From an uncultured Lachnospiraceae bacterium (GTDB lineage Bacteria > Bacillota > Clostridia > Lachnospirales > Lachnospiraceae): 64,000 nt of DNA. The stretch lies in contig CADBRN010000015.1 of assembly GCA_902797025.1 (NCBI GenBank), forward strand, positions 38,128 through 102,127, given 5' to 3'. Position 1 is the stretch's first letter. Every line of letters begins with the position of its first letter. Shown here in pieces: positions 1-6,995 of the stretch. The position numbers and the translations under genes were made by a program. A model generated the notes under the pieces. It was not told the origin of the DNA. It did not search any database and saw nothing but the letters and a program-made list of their open reading frames with translations.

Positions 1-2
1 GT

Positions 3-449
3 GAGAACAGCGATTATCTTCCGTACCGTCACGAAAAAAACTGCGTCGTCTATACCGGAACCCATGACAATATGACGACGCGGGCGTGGATTGAGTCGAT
101 CAGTGATCATGACCGCGATTTTGCGAGGCGCTACATCAACTCGATCTTCACCGACTACGGTCAGTTCACATGGGATTTTATCCGGGAGGCTTTCCGCTCG
201 CCGGCGGATCTGTGCATCGTTCCGATCCAGGATTTTCTTGTCAAGGGAAATGAGGCGCGCATGAACACGCCGGGAACGTCCGGAAAAAACTGGCAGTGGA
301 GAACGCTGCCGGGCGAGCTTTCCGCCGATCTTTCCAGGAGTATTTTCGAGATGACGAAGCTGTACGGCCGGCTTCCGAAGCCGGATGAGGACCGGAAAGA
401 AGACGGGAAACTGAATGCGGACGGGGAAGAAGAGAAGGCGGGTGATTGA
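3..449 (+). CDS. malQ: 4-alpha-glucanotransferase (MalQ), C-terminal part; 5' end outside window
   Basis: The frame is open from the window edge, so only about the last 148 residues are seen. The motif VVYTGTHDNMTT at residues 17-28 of the fragment is the conserved TGTHD(N) block of GH77 amylomaltases. Further on, VPIQDFL and NTPGTSGKNWQWR match the C-terminal family signature. The enzyme moves alpha-1,4-glucan segments between maltodextrins in the cytosol during glycogen or maltodextrin use. The last 25 residues are a charged, Glu/Lys/Asp-rich tail beyond the usual family end, perhaps disordered. It converges with nth, leaving 33 bases between the stops. The family call is secure; nothing can be said about its operon. 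Confidence 0.93.
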   Translation, partial: ENSDYLPYRHEKNCVVYTGTHDNMTTRAWIESISDHDRDFARRYINSIFTDYGQFTWDFIREAFRSPADLCIVPIQDFLVKGNEARMNTPGTSGKNWQWRTLPGELSADLSRSIFEMTKLYGRLPKPDEDRKEDGKLNADGEEEKAGD

Positions 450-482
450 ATGCGGAGCAGAGGCAGTGACCGGAGAATCCGG

Positions 483-1133
483 TCATGCCTCCTCCCTTTT
501 TTGTTCTCCGGCGTACCGGCAGATGTCAGCGAGGCAGCAGACGCCGCACTGCGGCCGCCTCGCGATACAGACGGCCCGTCCGTGATAGACGAACCGGTGG
601 CAGAGATCACTGCCTTCTTCCGGCGGGATGATTTTCCAGAGCTCGCGTTCGACCTTTGCGGGCTCTTTTATATGGTCCACGAGTCCGATCAGGTTGCAGA
701 GGCGGATGCAGTGTGTGTCCGTGACGATGGCGGGTTTCCCGAAGACATCGCCCATGATCAGATTTGCGCTCTTTCTTCCGACTCCGGGAAGCGCGAGGAG
801 CTCCTCGAAGGACTCCGGCACGCGGTCGTGATACTTCTCGTGAAGCACGCGCATACAGGCGGAGATATCCCGGGCCTTGCTTGCTCCGAGCCCACAGGGC
901 CGCACGATTTCCTCGATTTCTTTCGGATCCGCCGCGGCGAGCGCCGCGACGTCCGGAAATTTTTCATAAAGCTTCGGTGTGATCTGATCGACGCGGGAAT
1001 CCTTGCACTGCGCCGACAGCCGGACGCTCACCAGAAGCTGCCACGCCTTGTCGTAGGCCAGCGTGCAGTGGGCGTCCGGATATTCTTTTTTCAGGCGGTC
1101 GATCACTTCGAGCGCCAGTTGTTTCTTTGTCAT
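483..1133 (-). CDS. nth: Endonuclease III, DNA glycosylase/AP lyase
   Basis: A 216-residue base-excision-repair enzyme that removes oxidised pyrimidines and nicks the abasic site. The helix-hairpin-helix LPGVGRKSA (115-123) carries the catalytic lysine (K121), and TDTH (138-141) carries the catalytic aspartate (D139). Cys189, 196, 199 and 205 show the C-X6-C-X2-C-X5-C spacing of the [4Fe-4S] cluster loop. The ATG at 1133 is preferred over an upstream in-frame start because AAGGAGA lies just ahead of it and it gives the normal family length. The gene starts 36 bases after the stop of the secreted CAP protein on the same strand, so the two may share a transcript. Confidence 0.95.
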   Translation of the reverse strand: MTKKQLALEVIDRLKKEYPDAHCTLAYDKAWQLLVSVRLSAQCKDSRVDQITPKLYEKFPDVAALAAADPKEIEEIVRPCGLGASKARDISACMRVLHEKYHDRVPESFEELLALPGVGRKSANLIMGDVFGKPAIVTDTHCIRLCNLIGLVDHIKEPAKVERELWKIIPPEEGSDLCHRFVYHGRAVCIARRPQCGVCCLADICRYAGEQKREEA

Positions 1134-1168
1134 ATATGTCTCCTTCCGGCTGCCTGCATGATGCAGAA

Positions 1169-2686
1169 TCAGAGGCCGTACCAGCCGATTCCCTCTTCGC
1201 GCCATCCGAGAGACGCGAGGTAGTCGTTTTCCGCTTTGCTCGTCGTGTAATTGTGGGATCCGGATACCGCGTTCGGGTTGTACTGGCGGTAAAGCGGAGT
1301 TGTCTCGTTATAATCGGAATACCAGCCGATGCCTTCATAAAGCCATCCTGCCTTTTTCAGCATATCTCTCTCTTCACCGTCCGATGTGTAGTGATGATCC
1401 CCGGCGTTCGGATTGTAGAGACGGTAAACAGGCTTGTCCGATCCTTCCGGGGCGGTCCAGCCGATGCCCTCCTCTCTCCATCCGACCTGTACGAGGGTGC
1501 TCTTTTCCGAGGCGTTCTTCGTGTAAAAATGCTCGCCGCTGTTCGGATTGTACAGGCGGTACATCGGAATCTTCGCTCCGGAGGTGACGAGTAAGTCGGT
1601 CTGTCCCGAAACGTCGATTCCCCCCACGTTTACGACCGCGTTCATCGTCGTTCTGCCGATGGAATTTCCGGAGATGGTGCCTCCGCTGATCGTGGCATGA
1701 GCCTGATCCGCGGTTGTCCAGGATGCGTTTGTGTCGCGATAGATGATGTCCGGGGCCGCGTCCGGATAGTTTGAGGCGTTCGGAACCGCATCCTTCAAAA
1801 GCAGGTCGACGACCGGGTCCGGGACGGACCGCTCCGATCCCTTGTAGACGCAGAAGGTTTTCGGAAAGTAGACGGCAACTGCCTTGACCGCGTTTCCGGA
1901 GGAATCCGTCATATCCTCGATTCTGGAGGCGCTGATATTGACCGTGACATTCTTCGGCCCGTCTAGTGCGCTCTGTTCCGCAACACTCGTACTTGAGCCG
2001 AATTCCTGTACCCAGAAATAGAGGCCGTTGACCTTCACGCAGGCGGCGCCCATCGCGGTCCAGTCAGAGTCAAGCATGTTGATGCGGTGTCCCTGTTCGC
2101 TGTGTGTTTTATCGTCTTCCCGGAACTGTATGAAGGCGGATTCTGCGGAAGCGGATCCGTTGACCGCGATATTTTCCCCGGAGGCCCGGCTGCCGTCAGA
2201 GGCTTCCGCCGTGAAGCAGAGGGTTCCGTCCGGACGGGTGTGGTTAAAGCTCGCCGCGATCTCGGCCGCGCGCTGCATCGCGATTTCTTCCAGGCCATAG
2301 TCGTAGACCAGGGCGGGGGCGGATACGGATACCTTCTCGGTATTCGCCTCGTTCCAGTACCACGCGGTTCCGGATGTCCGGAAGCCGTTGATCATTCCGA
2401 GCATCGTGCGCGCCTCACTCTGGCGGTAGGGGATGCCCTGCAGAGTTACGGACGTCACCGGAGATGAGGCCGCCCCTCCGTGGATCAGTCCGGTCAGGTC
2501 CGTTTCGGAATCCGGTGTGGACTTCGTATAATCCGGATCATTTTCAAAGGGATTTTCCGATGAAATGACGGCAGTGCCGTCTTGTGGAACCAGATCCGAT
2601 GAATCGGATGCGAACACGGGAACCGCCGTCAGCAGCAGAGTCCCCGCCGTGATCAGAGATACAAACCATTTGAGCTTTTTCTTCAT
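1169..2686 (-). CDS. Secreted CAP/SCP-domain protein with three C-terminal YNPN repeats
   Basis: A 505-residue exported protein. It opens with a basic n-region, a hydrophobic stretch and an AXA-like cleavage site near residue 26 (VPVFAS). A CAP (SCP/PR-1-like) domain spans about residues 90-235, with the GHRINMLD and WVQEFG blocks and the histidines expected of that fold. After a linker of roughly 130 residues come three copies of a repeat of about 45 residues beginning YRLYNPN or YRQYNPN and containing H-x-Y-T and GW-x-x-EGIGW. I read this as the DUF5648-like repeat found in Gram-positive surface proteins, often next to wall-binding or lytic domains. No sortase motif was seen. It probably acts in the cell wall or the medium; its activity is unknown. 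Confidence 0.85.
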   Translation of the reverse strand: MKKKLKWFVSLITAGTLLLTAVPVFASDSSDLVPQDGTAVISSENPFENDPDYTKSTPDSETDLTGLIHGGAASSPVTSVTLQGIPYRQSEARTMLGMINGFRTSGTAWYWNEANTEKVSVSAPALVYDYGLEEIAMQRAAEIAASFNHTRPDGTLCFTAEASDGSRASGENIAVNGSASAESAFIQFREDDKTHSEQGHRINMLDSDWTAMGAACVKVNGLYFWVQEFGSSTSVAEQSALDGPKNVTVNISASRIEDMTDSSGNAVKAVAVYFPKTFCVYKGSERSVPDPVVDLLLKDAVPNASNYPDAAPDIIYRDTNASWTTADQAHATISGGTISGNSIGRTTMNAVVNVGGIDVSGQTDLLVTSGAKIPMYRLYNPNSGEHFYTKNASEKSTLVQVGWREEGIGWTAPEGSDKPVYRLYNPNAGDHHYTSDGEERDMLKKAGWLYEGIGWYSDYNETTPLYRQYNPNAVSGSHNYTTSKAENDYLASLGWREEGIGWYGL

Positions 2687-2733
2687 ATAATAATCCTCTC
2701 ATTTTATTTCAGACGGCGAACCGCCTCTCTACC

Positions 2734-2762
2734 ATTATTCGTGATTTGAAAAAGTCTGTCAA
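2734..2762 (-). promoter_or_regulatory. Sigma-A promoter of the CAP-protein gene
   Basis: On the minus strand, TTGACA (plus 2757-2762), a 17-base spacer and AATAAT (plus 2734-2739). The leader contains a six-pair hairpin closed by a UUCG tetraloop (plus 2711-2726), then GAGAGGA as ribosome site. A perfect -35 and ideal spacing support the call; the -10 is one base off consensus. Confidence 0.7.
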
Positions 2763-2821
2763 TAAGCATCTTCCGGATCGGTTCCGGCGATGAAAATTGC
2801 GATAAATTGTTCGATTACTGC

Positions 2822-2850
2822 TGTGTTTTTGAGAAAAATATGTGTATAAT
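2822..2850 (+). promoter_or_regulatory. Possible promoter for the small membrane protein
   Basis: A perfect TATAAT lies at 2845-2850. The best -35 at 17-base spacing is only TGTGTT (2822-2827). The start codon follows 67 bases downstream. The -10 is convincing; the -35 is weak. Confidence 0.45.
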
Positions 2851-2916
2851 AATAGAAACGGATCAATCGTTTCAGTCGCGCCGACATCAGGCGCAGGAAA
2901 TCAGAGGTGAATCAGG

Positions 2917-3090
2917 ATGAAAAAGCTGTTGAAATTTCTTATTATCGTACTTCTGATCGGCATCGTCATCTATTTCTTCTGCAAAGAGGGCATCATTGAC
3001 GTAGATAAGCTGAAGGAAAAATGCGGCGGCTGCTGCGGCAGACTCTTCGGAGGAAAGGGCAGCGACGATTCGATTTTTGAAGAAGAGTGA
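2917..3090 (+). CDS. Small single-pass membrane protein (57 aa), Cys-rich
   Basis: This short frame reads MKKLLKFL followed by a strongly hydrophobic helix to about residue 22, then a soluble part with a Cys-Gly cluster (KCGGCCGRLFGG, 35-46) and an acidic end (DDSIFEEE). GAGGTGA lies 7 bases before the ATG. The basic N-terminus, single helix and acidic tail fit an inner-membrane microprotein with an exposed Cys cluster that could bind metal or be acylated. I do not recognise the family. It lies 71 bases ahead of the hydrolase gene on the same strand. It is below many annotation cut-offs, but codon use and a promoter-like TATAAT upstream support it. Confidence 0.6.
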   Translation: MKKLLKFLIIVLLIGIVIYFFCKEGIIDVDKLKEKCGGCCGRLFGGKGSDDSIFEEE

Positions 3091-3161
3091 GCGGGATGTG
3101 TTGCGGGACTCAGATCTTTTGAGTGCCCGCAATTCTCATATAAGGGAGAGGACCGATCGAC

Positions 3162-3746
3162 ATGGATACGAAAAAGGCAGCGCTGATCTTTCCCGGAATC
3201 GGGTATCATGTGGACAGACCGCTTCTGTATTTCGGGAAAAAACTGGCATCTGCGCGCGGGTACGAGATCATCGATGTGCCGTACGGTCATTTTGAGCACG
3301 GAATCAGGGGAAATGAGAAGAAAATGTGGGAGGCGTTCGAGTCTGCGCTCCGGCAGGCGGAGGAGATTCTCGCACAGCGGAAAATCGAGCAGTACGGAGA
3401 ACTGCTGTTTCTCTCAAAGAGTGTCGGGACGGCGGCGGCCGCGGCGTACGCGGCGAATCATCATCTCACGGAAGCGGATGGGAGAACCGTCCGTCATATC
3501 TACTTTACGCCGGTGGAGGCTACATTCCGCGTGGCAAAAAGAAGAAGTGGGATCGTCTTCCACGGAACGAAAGATCCGTGGGCAGGGAACGAGGCGGTGC
3601 AGGAAGGATGCAGCGCCCTGTCGCTCCCTCTGTTCCTCATTCCGGATGCGAACCATTCTCTTGAGACGGGAGACGTTCTCCGGGATCTGGACAATCTGAA
3701 ACGCGTCATGGAACATTGTGCATCCTATCTGGACCGCCCGTTTTGA
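3162..3746 (+). CDS. Alpha/beta-hydrolase family protein
   Basis: A 194-residue cytosolic protein with no signal peptide. The fold is suggested by an opening strand ending in FPGIGYH, a nucleophile-elbow-like SKSVGT (85-90, Ser87), an acid in HGTKDPW (Asp138) and a late histidine in DANHSLE (His165), all in the order of a Ser-Asp-His triad. The elbow is S-x-S-x-G rather than the textbook G-x-S-x-G. GGGAGAGG lies 12-19 bases before the ATG. The substrate is unknown; small Clostridia proteins of this type are usually annotated only as alpha/beta hydrolase. Confidence 0.7.
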   Translation: MDTKKAALIFPGIGYHVDRPLLYFGKKLASARGYEIIDVPYGHFEHGIRGNEKKMWEAFESALRQAEEILAQRKIEQYGELLFLSKSVGTAAAAAYAANHHLTEADGRTVRHIYFTPVEATFRVAKRRSGIVFHGTKDPWAGNEAVQEGCSALSLPLFLIPDANHSLETGDVLRDLDNLKRVMEHCASYLDRPF

Positions 3747-3809
3747 TCCGAAGCGGCGCGGCCATGGTAAAATTTATGAGATCAAGGACAGCGAAAGGGA
3801 GGGGTCCGG

Positions 3810-4349
3810 ATGAGCGGCATCAGCATAGAAAACCTGAGAGAGTTGATCGGCAAATGCATACCGGGAGGTGACAGCGCGTTCCGCGATTTCCGTCCGCTGT
3901 ATGCGGATCCGGAAATCATGGACGGAATTGTGAAAACACTTGCTGCCCCGTGGCGGGGGAAAGCGGATTATGTCGCGTCGCCGGAGTCGCTGGGGTTTAT
4001 CGTCGGAAGCGCACTTGCCAGGGAGCTCGGAGTGGGATTTATCGCGATCCGGAGCGGAGATCATTTCCGGACGGTCACGGATGATAGTCTTTCCGCTTCG
4101 TATATTGATCACCGCGACATGCCGCGGTCTCTGGTCGCCGACCGGCATCTGATTCCGGAGGGCAGCAGGGTTCTGCTGGCGGATGATTATGTTGAGACCG
4201 CAGCTACGATACAGGCCTGTATCGCCATCGTAGAGGAGGCCGATGCCTCGGTCTGCGGCATCGCTGCGCTTGGGGCAAATGCGGACAGCGCGGCGGGAAG
4301 TGTCATCGATTCGGGACTGCTGCGGGCGATTCTGATCAGCGGAAGGTAA
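3810..4349 (+). CDS. Phosphoribosyltransferase-like protein (adenine PRTase type fold)
   Basis: A 179-residue cytosolic protein. The PRPP-binding loop is clear at 121-133: four hydrophobic residues, two acidic residues and ETAAT, equivalent to the VLLVDD-x-x-ETG-x-T block of type I PRTases. Upstream, ASPESLGFIVGSALA and VGFIAIRSGDHF match the adenine-PRTase pattern for the base-proximal part. Alanine replaces the usual loop glycine in ETAAT. GGGAGGGG precedes the ATG by 6 bases. It may salvage purines or be a regulatory or orphan PRTase; substrate specificity cannot be read here. Confidence 0.72.
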   Translation: MSGISIENLRELIGKCIPGGDSAFRDFRPLYADPEIMDGIVKTLAAPWRGKADYVASPESLGFIVGSALARELGVGFIAIRSGDHFRTVTDDSLSASYIDHRDMPRSLVADRHLIPEGSRVLLADDYVETAATIQACIAIVEEADASVCGIAALGANADSAAGSVIDSGLLRAILISGR

Positions 4350-4390
4350 CGATCGCCGGGAGGCATCGGGAACATGGAGCAGAGAACAGC

Positions 4391-4418
4391 ACGGCCGGCG
4401 GGAAACCCTGCCGGCCGT
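4391..4418. terminator. GC-rich hairpin between convergent genes
   Basis: ACGGCCGGC (4391-4399) pairs with GCCGGCCGT (4410-4418), and two more G-C pairs can form inside. It sits 42 bases after the PRTase-like stop and 11 bases after the PrsW-like stop on the other strand. No long T tract follows on either side, so it is a hairpin suited to RNA end protection or weak termination. Confidence 0.45.
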
Positions 4419-4428
4419 ATGATTTCGT

Positions 4429-5154
4429 TCAGATATACTCGTCGTTTCTGGACTCCTCCTGGATCAGACGGATGATGATGAGATACATCGCGACGACGAA
4501 AACGATAAATGCGATTCCGGCCGTCCTGCTGGTACTCATCGCGCAGAAGTCGTAAAAGCCGTGGAGAAGCACCGCGATTACGTACGAGAGGACGAGGCAG
4601 AGTACCTTGAGAAAGCCGCGGCCGAGATCCTCGCACCGCTTCGCGCGGCCGTACAGTGCGCCGGCGGCGACGGAAAATCCGAGGTGACCGGGCACAGAGA
4701 GGAGGGCGCGGGGGCCTGCGACGGAAAGTCCGTAGTTGAAGACGTAAAGGATGTTTTCAAATGCCGCGAATCCGAGCGATGTGAAAGCCATGTAGACGAT
4801 GCCGTCAAAGCGGGAATTGAATTCCGGATTGTTCCAGGTCTTCATCGCGCAGAATCCGTACTTTGTTCCTTCCTCGATCACAGCGACGACAAGAAACGCG
4901 AGCGCCGCGGTGTACGTCATGCTGTTCCGGTCCGGAATGAGCGCGTTCAGGATATTTTCCCCGAGCGTCTCCAGCGCCATGGAAACCAGCGCCGCCGCGA
5001 CGCCGCGGACAAGAAGGCTGAGAAGAAGCTGAGGGGATTCTTTGTCGACCCGGTCCATCTTATAGATATACCGGAGCAGAAAAACAGCCGGGATAATTGC
5101 CGCGAGAAGATAAAGAACGAGGATGGAATTGAAAATCGGGAAAAAGAAAAACAT
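4429..5154 (-). CDS. PrsW-family intramembrane metalloprotease
   Basis: A 241-residue membrane protein with about seven hydrophobic segments. It carries the family's conserved blocks in order: EEGTK (94-98) in a helix, FDGIVY (116-121) leading to FEN (132-134), HLGFS (157-161) and HGFYD (198-202). The paired glutamates and two histidines are the expected metal and catalytic ligands of the PrsW/CAAX-like superfamily. PrsW of Bacillus subtilis makes the first cut in anti-sigma factor RsiW; no sigma/anti-sigma pair is visible nearby, so the target here is unknown. AGGGGAG precedes the ATG. Confidence 0.85.
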   Translation of the reverse strand: MFFFFPIFNSILVLYLLAAIIPAVFLLRYIYKMDRVDKESPQLLLSLLVRGVAAALVSMALETLGENILNALIPDRNSMTYTAALAFLVVAVIEEGTKYGFCAMKTWNNPEFNSRFDGIVYMAFTSLGFAAFENILYVFNYGLSVAGPRALLSVPGHLGFSVAAGALYGRAKRCEDLGRGFLKVLCLVLSYVIAVLLHGFYDFCAMSTSRTAGIAFIVFVVAMYLIIIRLIQEESRNDEYI

Positions 5155-5185
5155 GAAGCTCCCCTTTCGCTTTTTTTTGCAGAAG

Positions 5186-5191
5186 ATTATA
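5186..5191 (-). promoter_or_regulatory. Possible -10 element of the PrsW-like gene
   Basis: On the minus strand this reads TATAAT, 32 bases before the start codon. No good -35 is found at 16-18 bases; the region upstream is AT-rich. Only the -10 is supported. Confidence 0.35.
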
Positions 5192-5254
5192 ATGACGTAT
5201 ATGCAGTTAAAATTATAACATCGTAAGGAACAGTTGAAAACAGGAGGGATTTAT

Positions 5255-5482
5255 ATGGCGATCAATCCGGCAGTTTTGATGAAGGCAAAGGGAAGATATC
5301 ACATTTTCAAGAAACAGCACCCGAAGTTTCTCGCTTTTCTGGGAGCGGTCAACGCAAAAATGCTGGAGCCGGGCACGGTGATCGATGTGAAGGTGACCGG
5401 ACCGGACGGGAAGGAGATCGAGACAAATCTTAAGCTGACGCCGGAGGATGTGGAGACCGTGCGGATGTTCAAGAACAAATAA
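5255..5482 (+). CDS. Conserved small cytosolic protein (75 aa), unknown function
   Basis: The start at 5255 is chosen over an upstream in-frame ATG (5234) because AGGAGGG ends 6 bases before it. The protein begins MAINPAVLMKAKGRYHIFKKQHPKF-like, is basic at the N-terminus, and then has a small beta-rich part (GTVIDVKVTGPDGKEIETNLKL) ending in a short helix (EDVETVRMFKNK). No membrane segment or cysteine motif is present. It has the look of a compact nucleic-acid or protein-binding protein, but that is a guess. The HNH gene starts only 10 bases downstream. Confidence 0.65.
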   Translation: MAINPAVLMKAKGRYHIFKKQHPKFLAFLGAVNAKMLEPGTVIDVKVTGPDGKEIETNLKLTPEDVETVRMFKNK

Positions 5483-5492
5483 CAGGAAGCAT

Positions 5493-6080
5493 ATGGTTCA
5501 GGTAAGAGTCGGGAGTACAAAATACAGAAAGGTCTGGCGCTCGTGGCTTCATCTGCGGCGGATCGGCCTCCGGAAGGATGGCAGCGGCGCCTACCGGGGC
5601 GATCTGAAACGGCGTCAGGTGGAAAAGCTGAAGCAGTACTGTGAAAAAAAACGCCTCTCCTTCCGCATCGATAATGAATACGGCAGGAGGGGCGGCTCTT
5701 ATCGGAGCATCTTTTTCCGGACGCACGCGCCGGCTTTCGGGAATTATTATTTCTGCGCCTACTGTGGAAGGCTTCTTCCGGAGAATCAGGTGACGGTCGA
5801 TCATCTTTATCCGGTCGGAACCGCTTCGCAGGATCTGAAGGTTCAGAAAAAACTGAAGCGGCGCATCAGCGGGATCAATGATCCGGACAATCTTGTCGCG
5901 GCCTGCCGCGCCTGTAACCAGAAGAAAGGCATACAGACGGGACGCTGGATCCGGCGCGGAAAAATCGGCCGGCACGCATGGTACTGGGAACTGCGCTGGG
6001 CCTTCCGTTTCGCACTTGCGGCCGGGGTTGTTTTCCTGATCCTGTGGGTCGGTTACCAGGTAACCGCGATGTCGAGCTGA
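5493..6080 (+). CDS. HNH nuclease-like protein with C-terminal membrane helix
   Basis: A 195-residue protein. The first 80 residues are basic. A zinc-supported HNH/ββα-metal fold follows: CAYC (88-91), VDHLYP with Asp-His at 103-104, DPDNLVAAC with Asn133, and CRAC (138-141). The Cys pairs, the DH and the N fit the CxxC-DH-N-CxxC pattern of HNH endonucleases. After a basic stretch, residues about 170-190 form a clear transmembrane helix, leaving a five-residue tail. AGGAAG precedes the ATG at 5493. The last 28 bases overlap the end of the convergent SH3-protein gene. It could be a membrane-tethered DNA nuclease, perhaps for DNA uptake or defence, but no partner genes point to a role. Confidence 0.75.
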   Translation: MVQVRVGSTKYRKVWRSWLHLRRIGLRKDGSGAYRGDLKRRQVEKLKQYCEKKRLSFRIDNEYGRRGGSYRSIFFRTHAPAFGNYYFCAYCGRLLPENQVTVDHLYPVGTASQDLKVQKKLKRRISGINDPDNLVAACRACNQKKGIQTGRWIRRGKIGRHAWYWELRWAFRFALAAGVVFLILWVGYQVTAMSS

Positions 6081-6691
6081 TTCGGATTTGAGGCAGCGAA
6101 GCTTCCGGTATCACAGACGATACAGGTTCCGAGGCTGCTCTCCACCAGAGAACCGCGCGGGTGCACATTCAGATTTGCGGCACACATGATGTAATTGCCG
6201 AGCATCTTTACGCCGTCCTCACGGACCCAGTACGCATCGGTGTTGCCCATGCTGCGCATGATCCGGACTACACCGGACATATTCAGATTGTAATACGTTT
6301 CTTTTCCGCTCGGTCCCTGCACGGTTCCGGCACGTTTTGTGAGAACCGGGCCCGTCCATCCGGAGGAGACGGCCGTATCGGAAGAAGCATCTGCCGATGC
6401 ATCTGCCGATGGGACGGAATCGCGGTCCTCCACATCGAGGTAATTGCCCGATACGTATGCGCTCTGGCCGTTATAGCTGATCTTGTACCAGCCGTTGCTT
6501 TCCAGTTCACTGACGATGACTTCTGTGCCGCCTGAGAGTGTTCCGAGAATCGAATTGTCCGTCGAGGAACCGCTCCGTACGTTCAGGGAGTCCGCCGTCA
6601 CAGTTGCGGAAGAATCTGCGAATACCGGAGCGGCTGTACAAAGACTCAGCACAAGGGTGCCTCCGATGATTGCCAGTTTCCGTTTTATCAT
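6053..6691 (-). CDS. Secreted SH3b plus 3D-domain wall protein
   Basis: A 212-residue exported protein with a signal peptide cut near residue 26 (AAPVFAD). A bacterial SH3 domain follows at about 28-90 ([26 protein letters not shown]), then a Ser/Ala/Asp linker. The final 85 residues carry the [19 protein letters not shown] and [17 protein letters not shown]-type signature of the 3D (RlpA/MltA-like double-psi barrel) domain. Such proteins bind peptidoglycan and some cut glycan strands. Asp in the CDTG segment and the final LDIA fit the family's acidic residues. Its gene faces the HNH gene, and their 3' ends overlap. Confidence 0.85.
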   Translation of the reverse strand: MIKRKLAIIGGTLVLSLCTAAPVFADSSATVTADSLNVRSGSSTDNSILGTLSGGTEVIVSELESNGWYKISYNGQSAYVSGNYLDVEDRDSVPSADASADASSDTAVSSGWTGPVLTKRAGTVQGPSGKETYYNLNMSGVVRIMRSMGNTDAYWVREDGVKMLGNYIMCAANLNVHPRGSLVESSLGTCIVCDTGSFAASNPNQLDIAVTW

Positions 6692-6760
6692 ATGGAATAC
6701 CTCCGTAGTGATTGATTTTTGATAATTGTTACAAAAGTGTTTCGAAATATTACAAAATGC

Positions 6761-6789
6761 ATTATATTTGATTGCAGTTAGTGCGTCAA
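6761..6789 (-). promoter_or_regulatory. Sigma-A promoter of the SH3/3D-domain gene
   Basis: On the minus strand TTGACG (plus 6784-6789), exactly 17 bases, then a perfect TATAAT (plus 6761-6766). The DNA upstream of the -35 is very AT-rich, like an UP element. The start codon lies 70 bases downstream with GGAGGT as ribosome site. Confidence 0.8.
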
Positions 6790-6797
6790 TATTATAA
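6768..6797 (+). promoter_or_regulatory. Possible rightward promoter for proA, overlapping the leftward one
   Basis: TTGATT (6768-6773) is followed at 16 bases by TATTAT (6790-6795) or at 18 bases by TTATAA (6792-6797). It lies on top of the opposite-strand promoter of the SH3/3D gene. It leaves a leader of about 190 bases before proA, with a small inverted repeat, TCTATG-tg-CATAGA, at 6861-6874. Moderate evidence only; nothing riboswitch-like was recognised in that leader. Confidence 0.4.
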
Positions 6798-6995
6798 AGA
6801 AATTATTAACAACAGATTTGATATGCAATTTTCACAGGGGAGTTCGCCCTATGCGTTGATTCTATGTGCATAGAACACAAAAAGAGATCGGAGCTCCGGC
6901 GGGCGAAACGATCGGAATATCCGAAATCGGCCGAAAACATTGGAAGTGTTTCACAAAAAAACGCGGGCGGTTTGCAAAGAACAGGAGAAGAGCCT

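Noticed and set aside
450-1223. A 257-codon plus-strand frame opposite nth
   Set aside because: The nth protein on the minus strand has all catalytic and cluster residues. The plus frame has no ribosome site or family pattern.
6798-6995. Riboswitch or T-box in the proA leader
   Set aside because: The leader is about 190 bases, but no T-box sequence, specifier loop or known riboswitch core was found; only a short 6-base inverted repeat.
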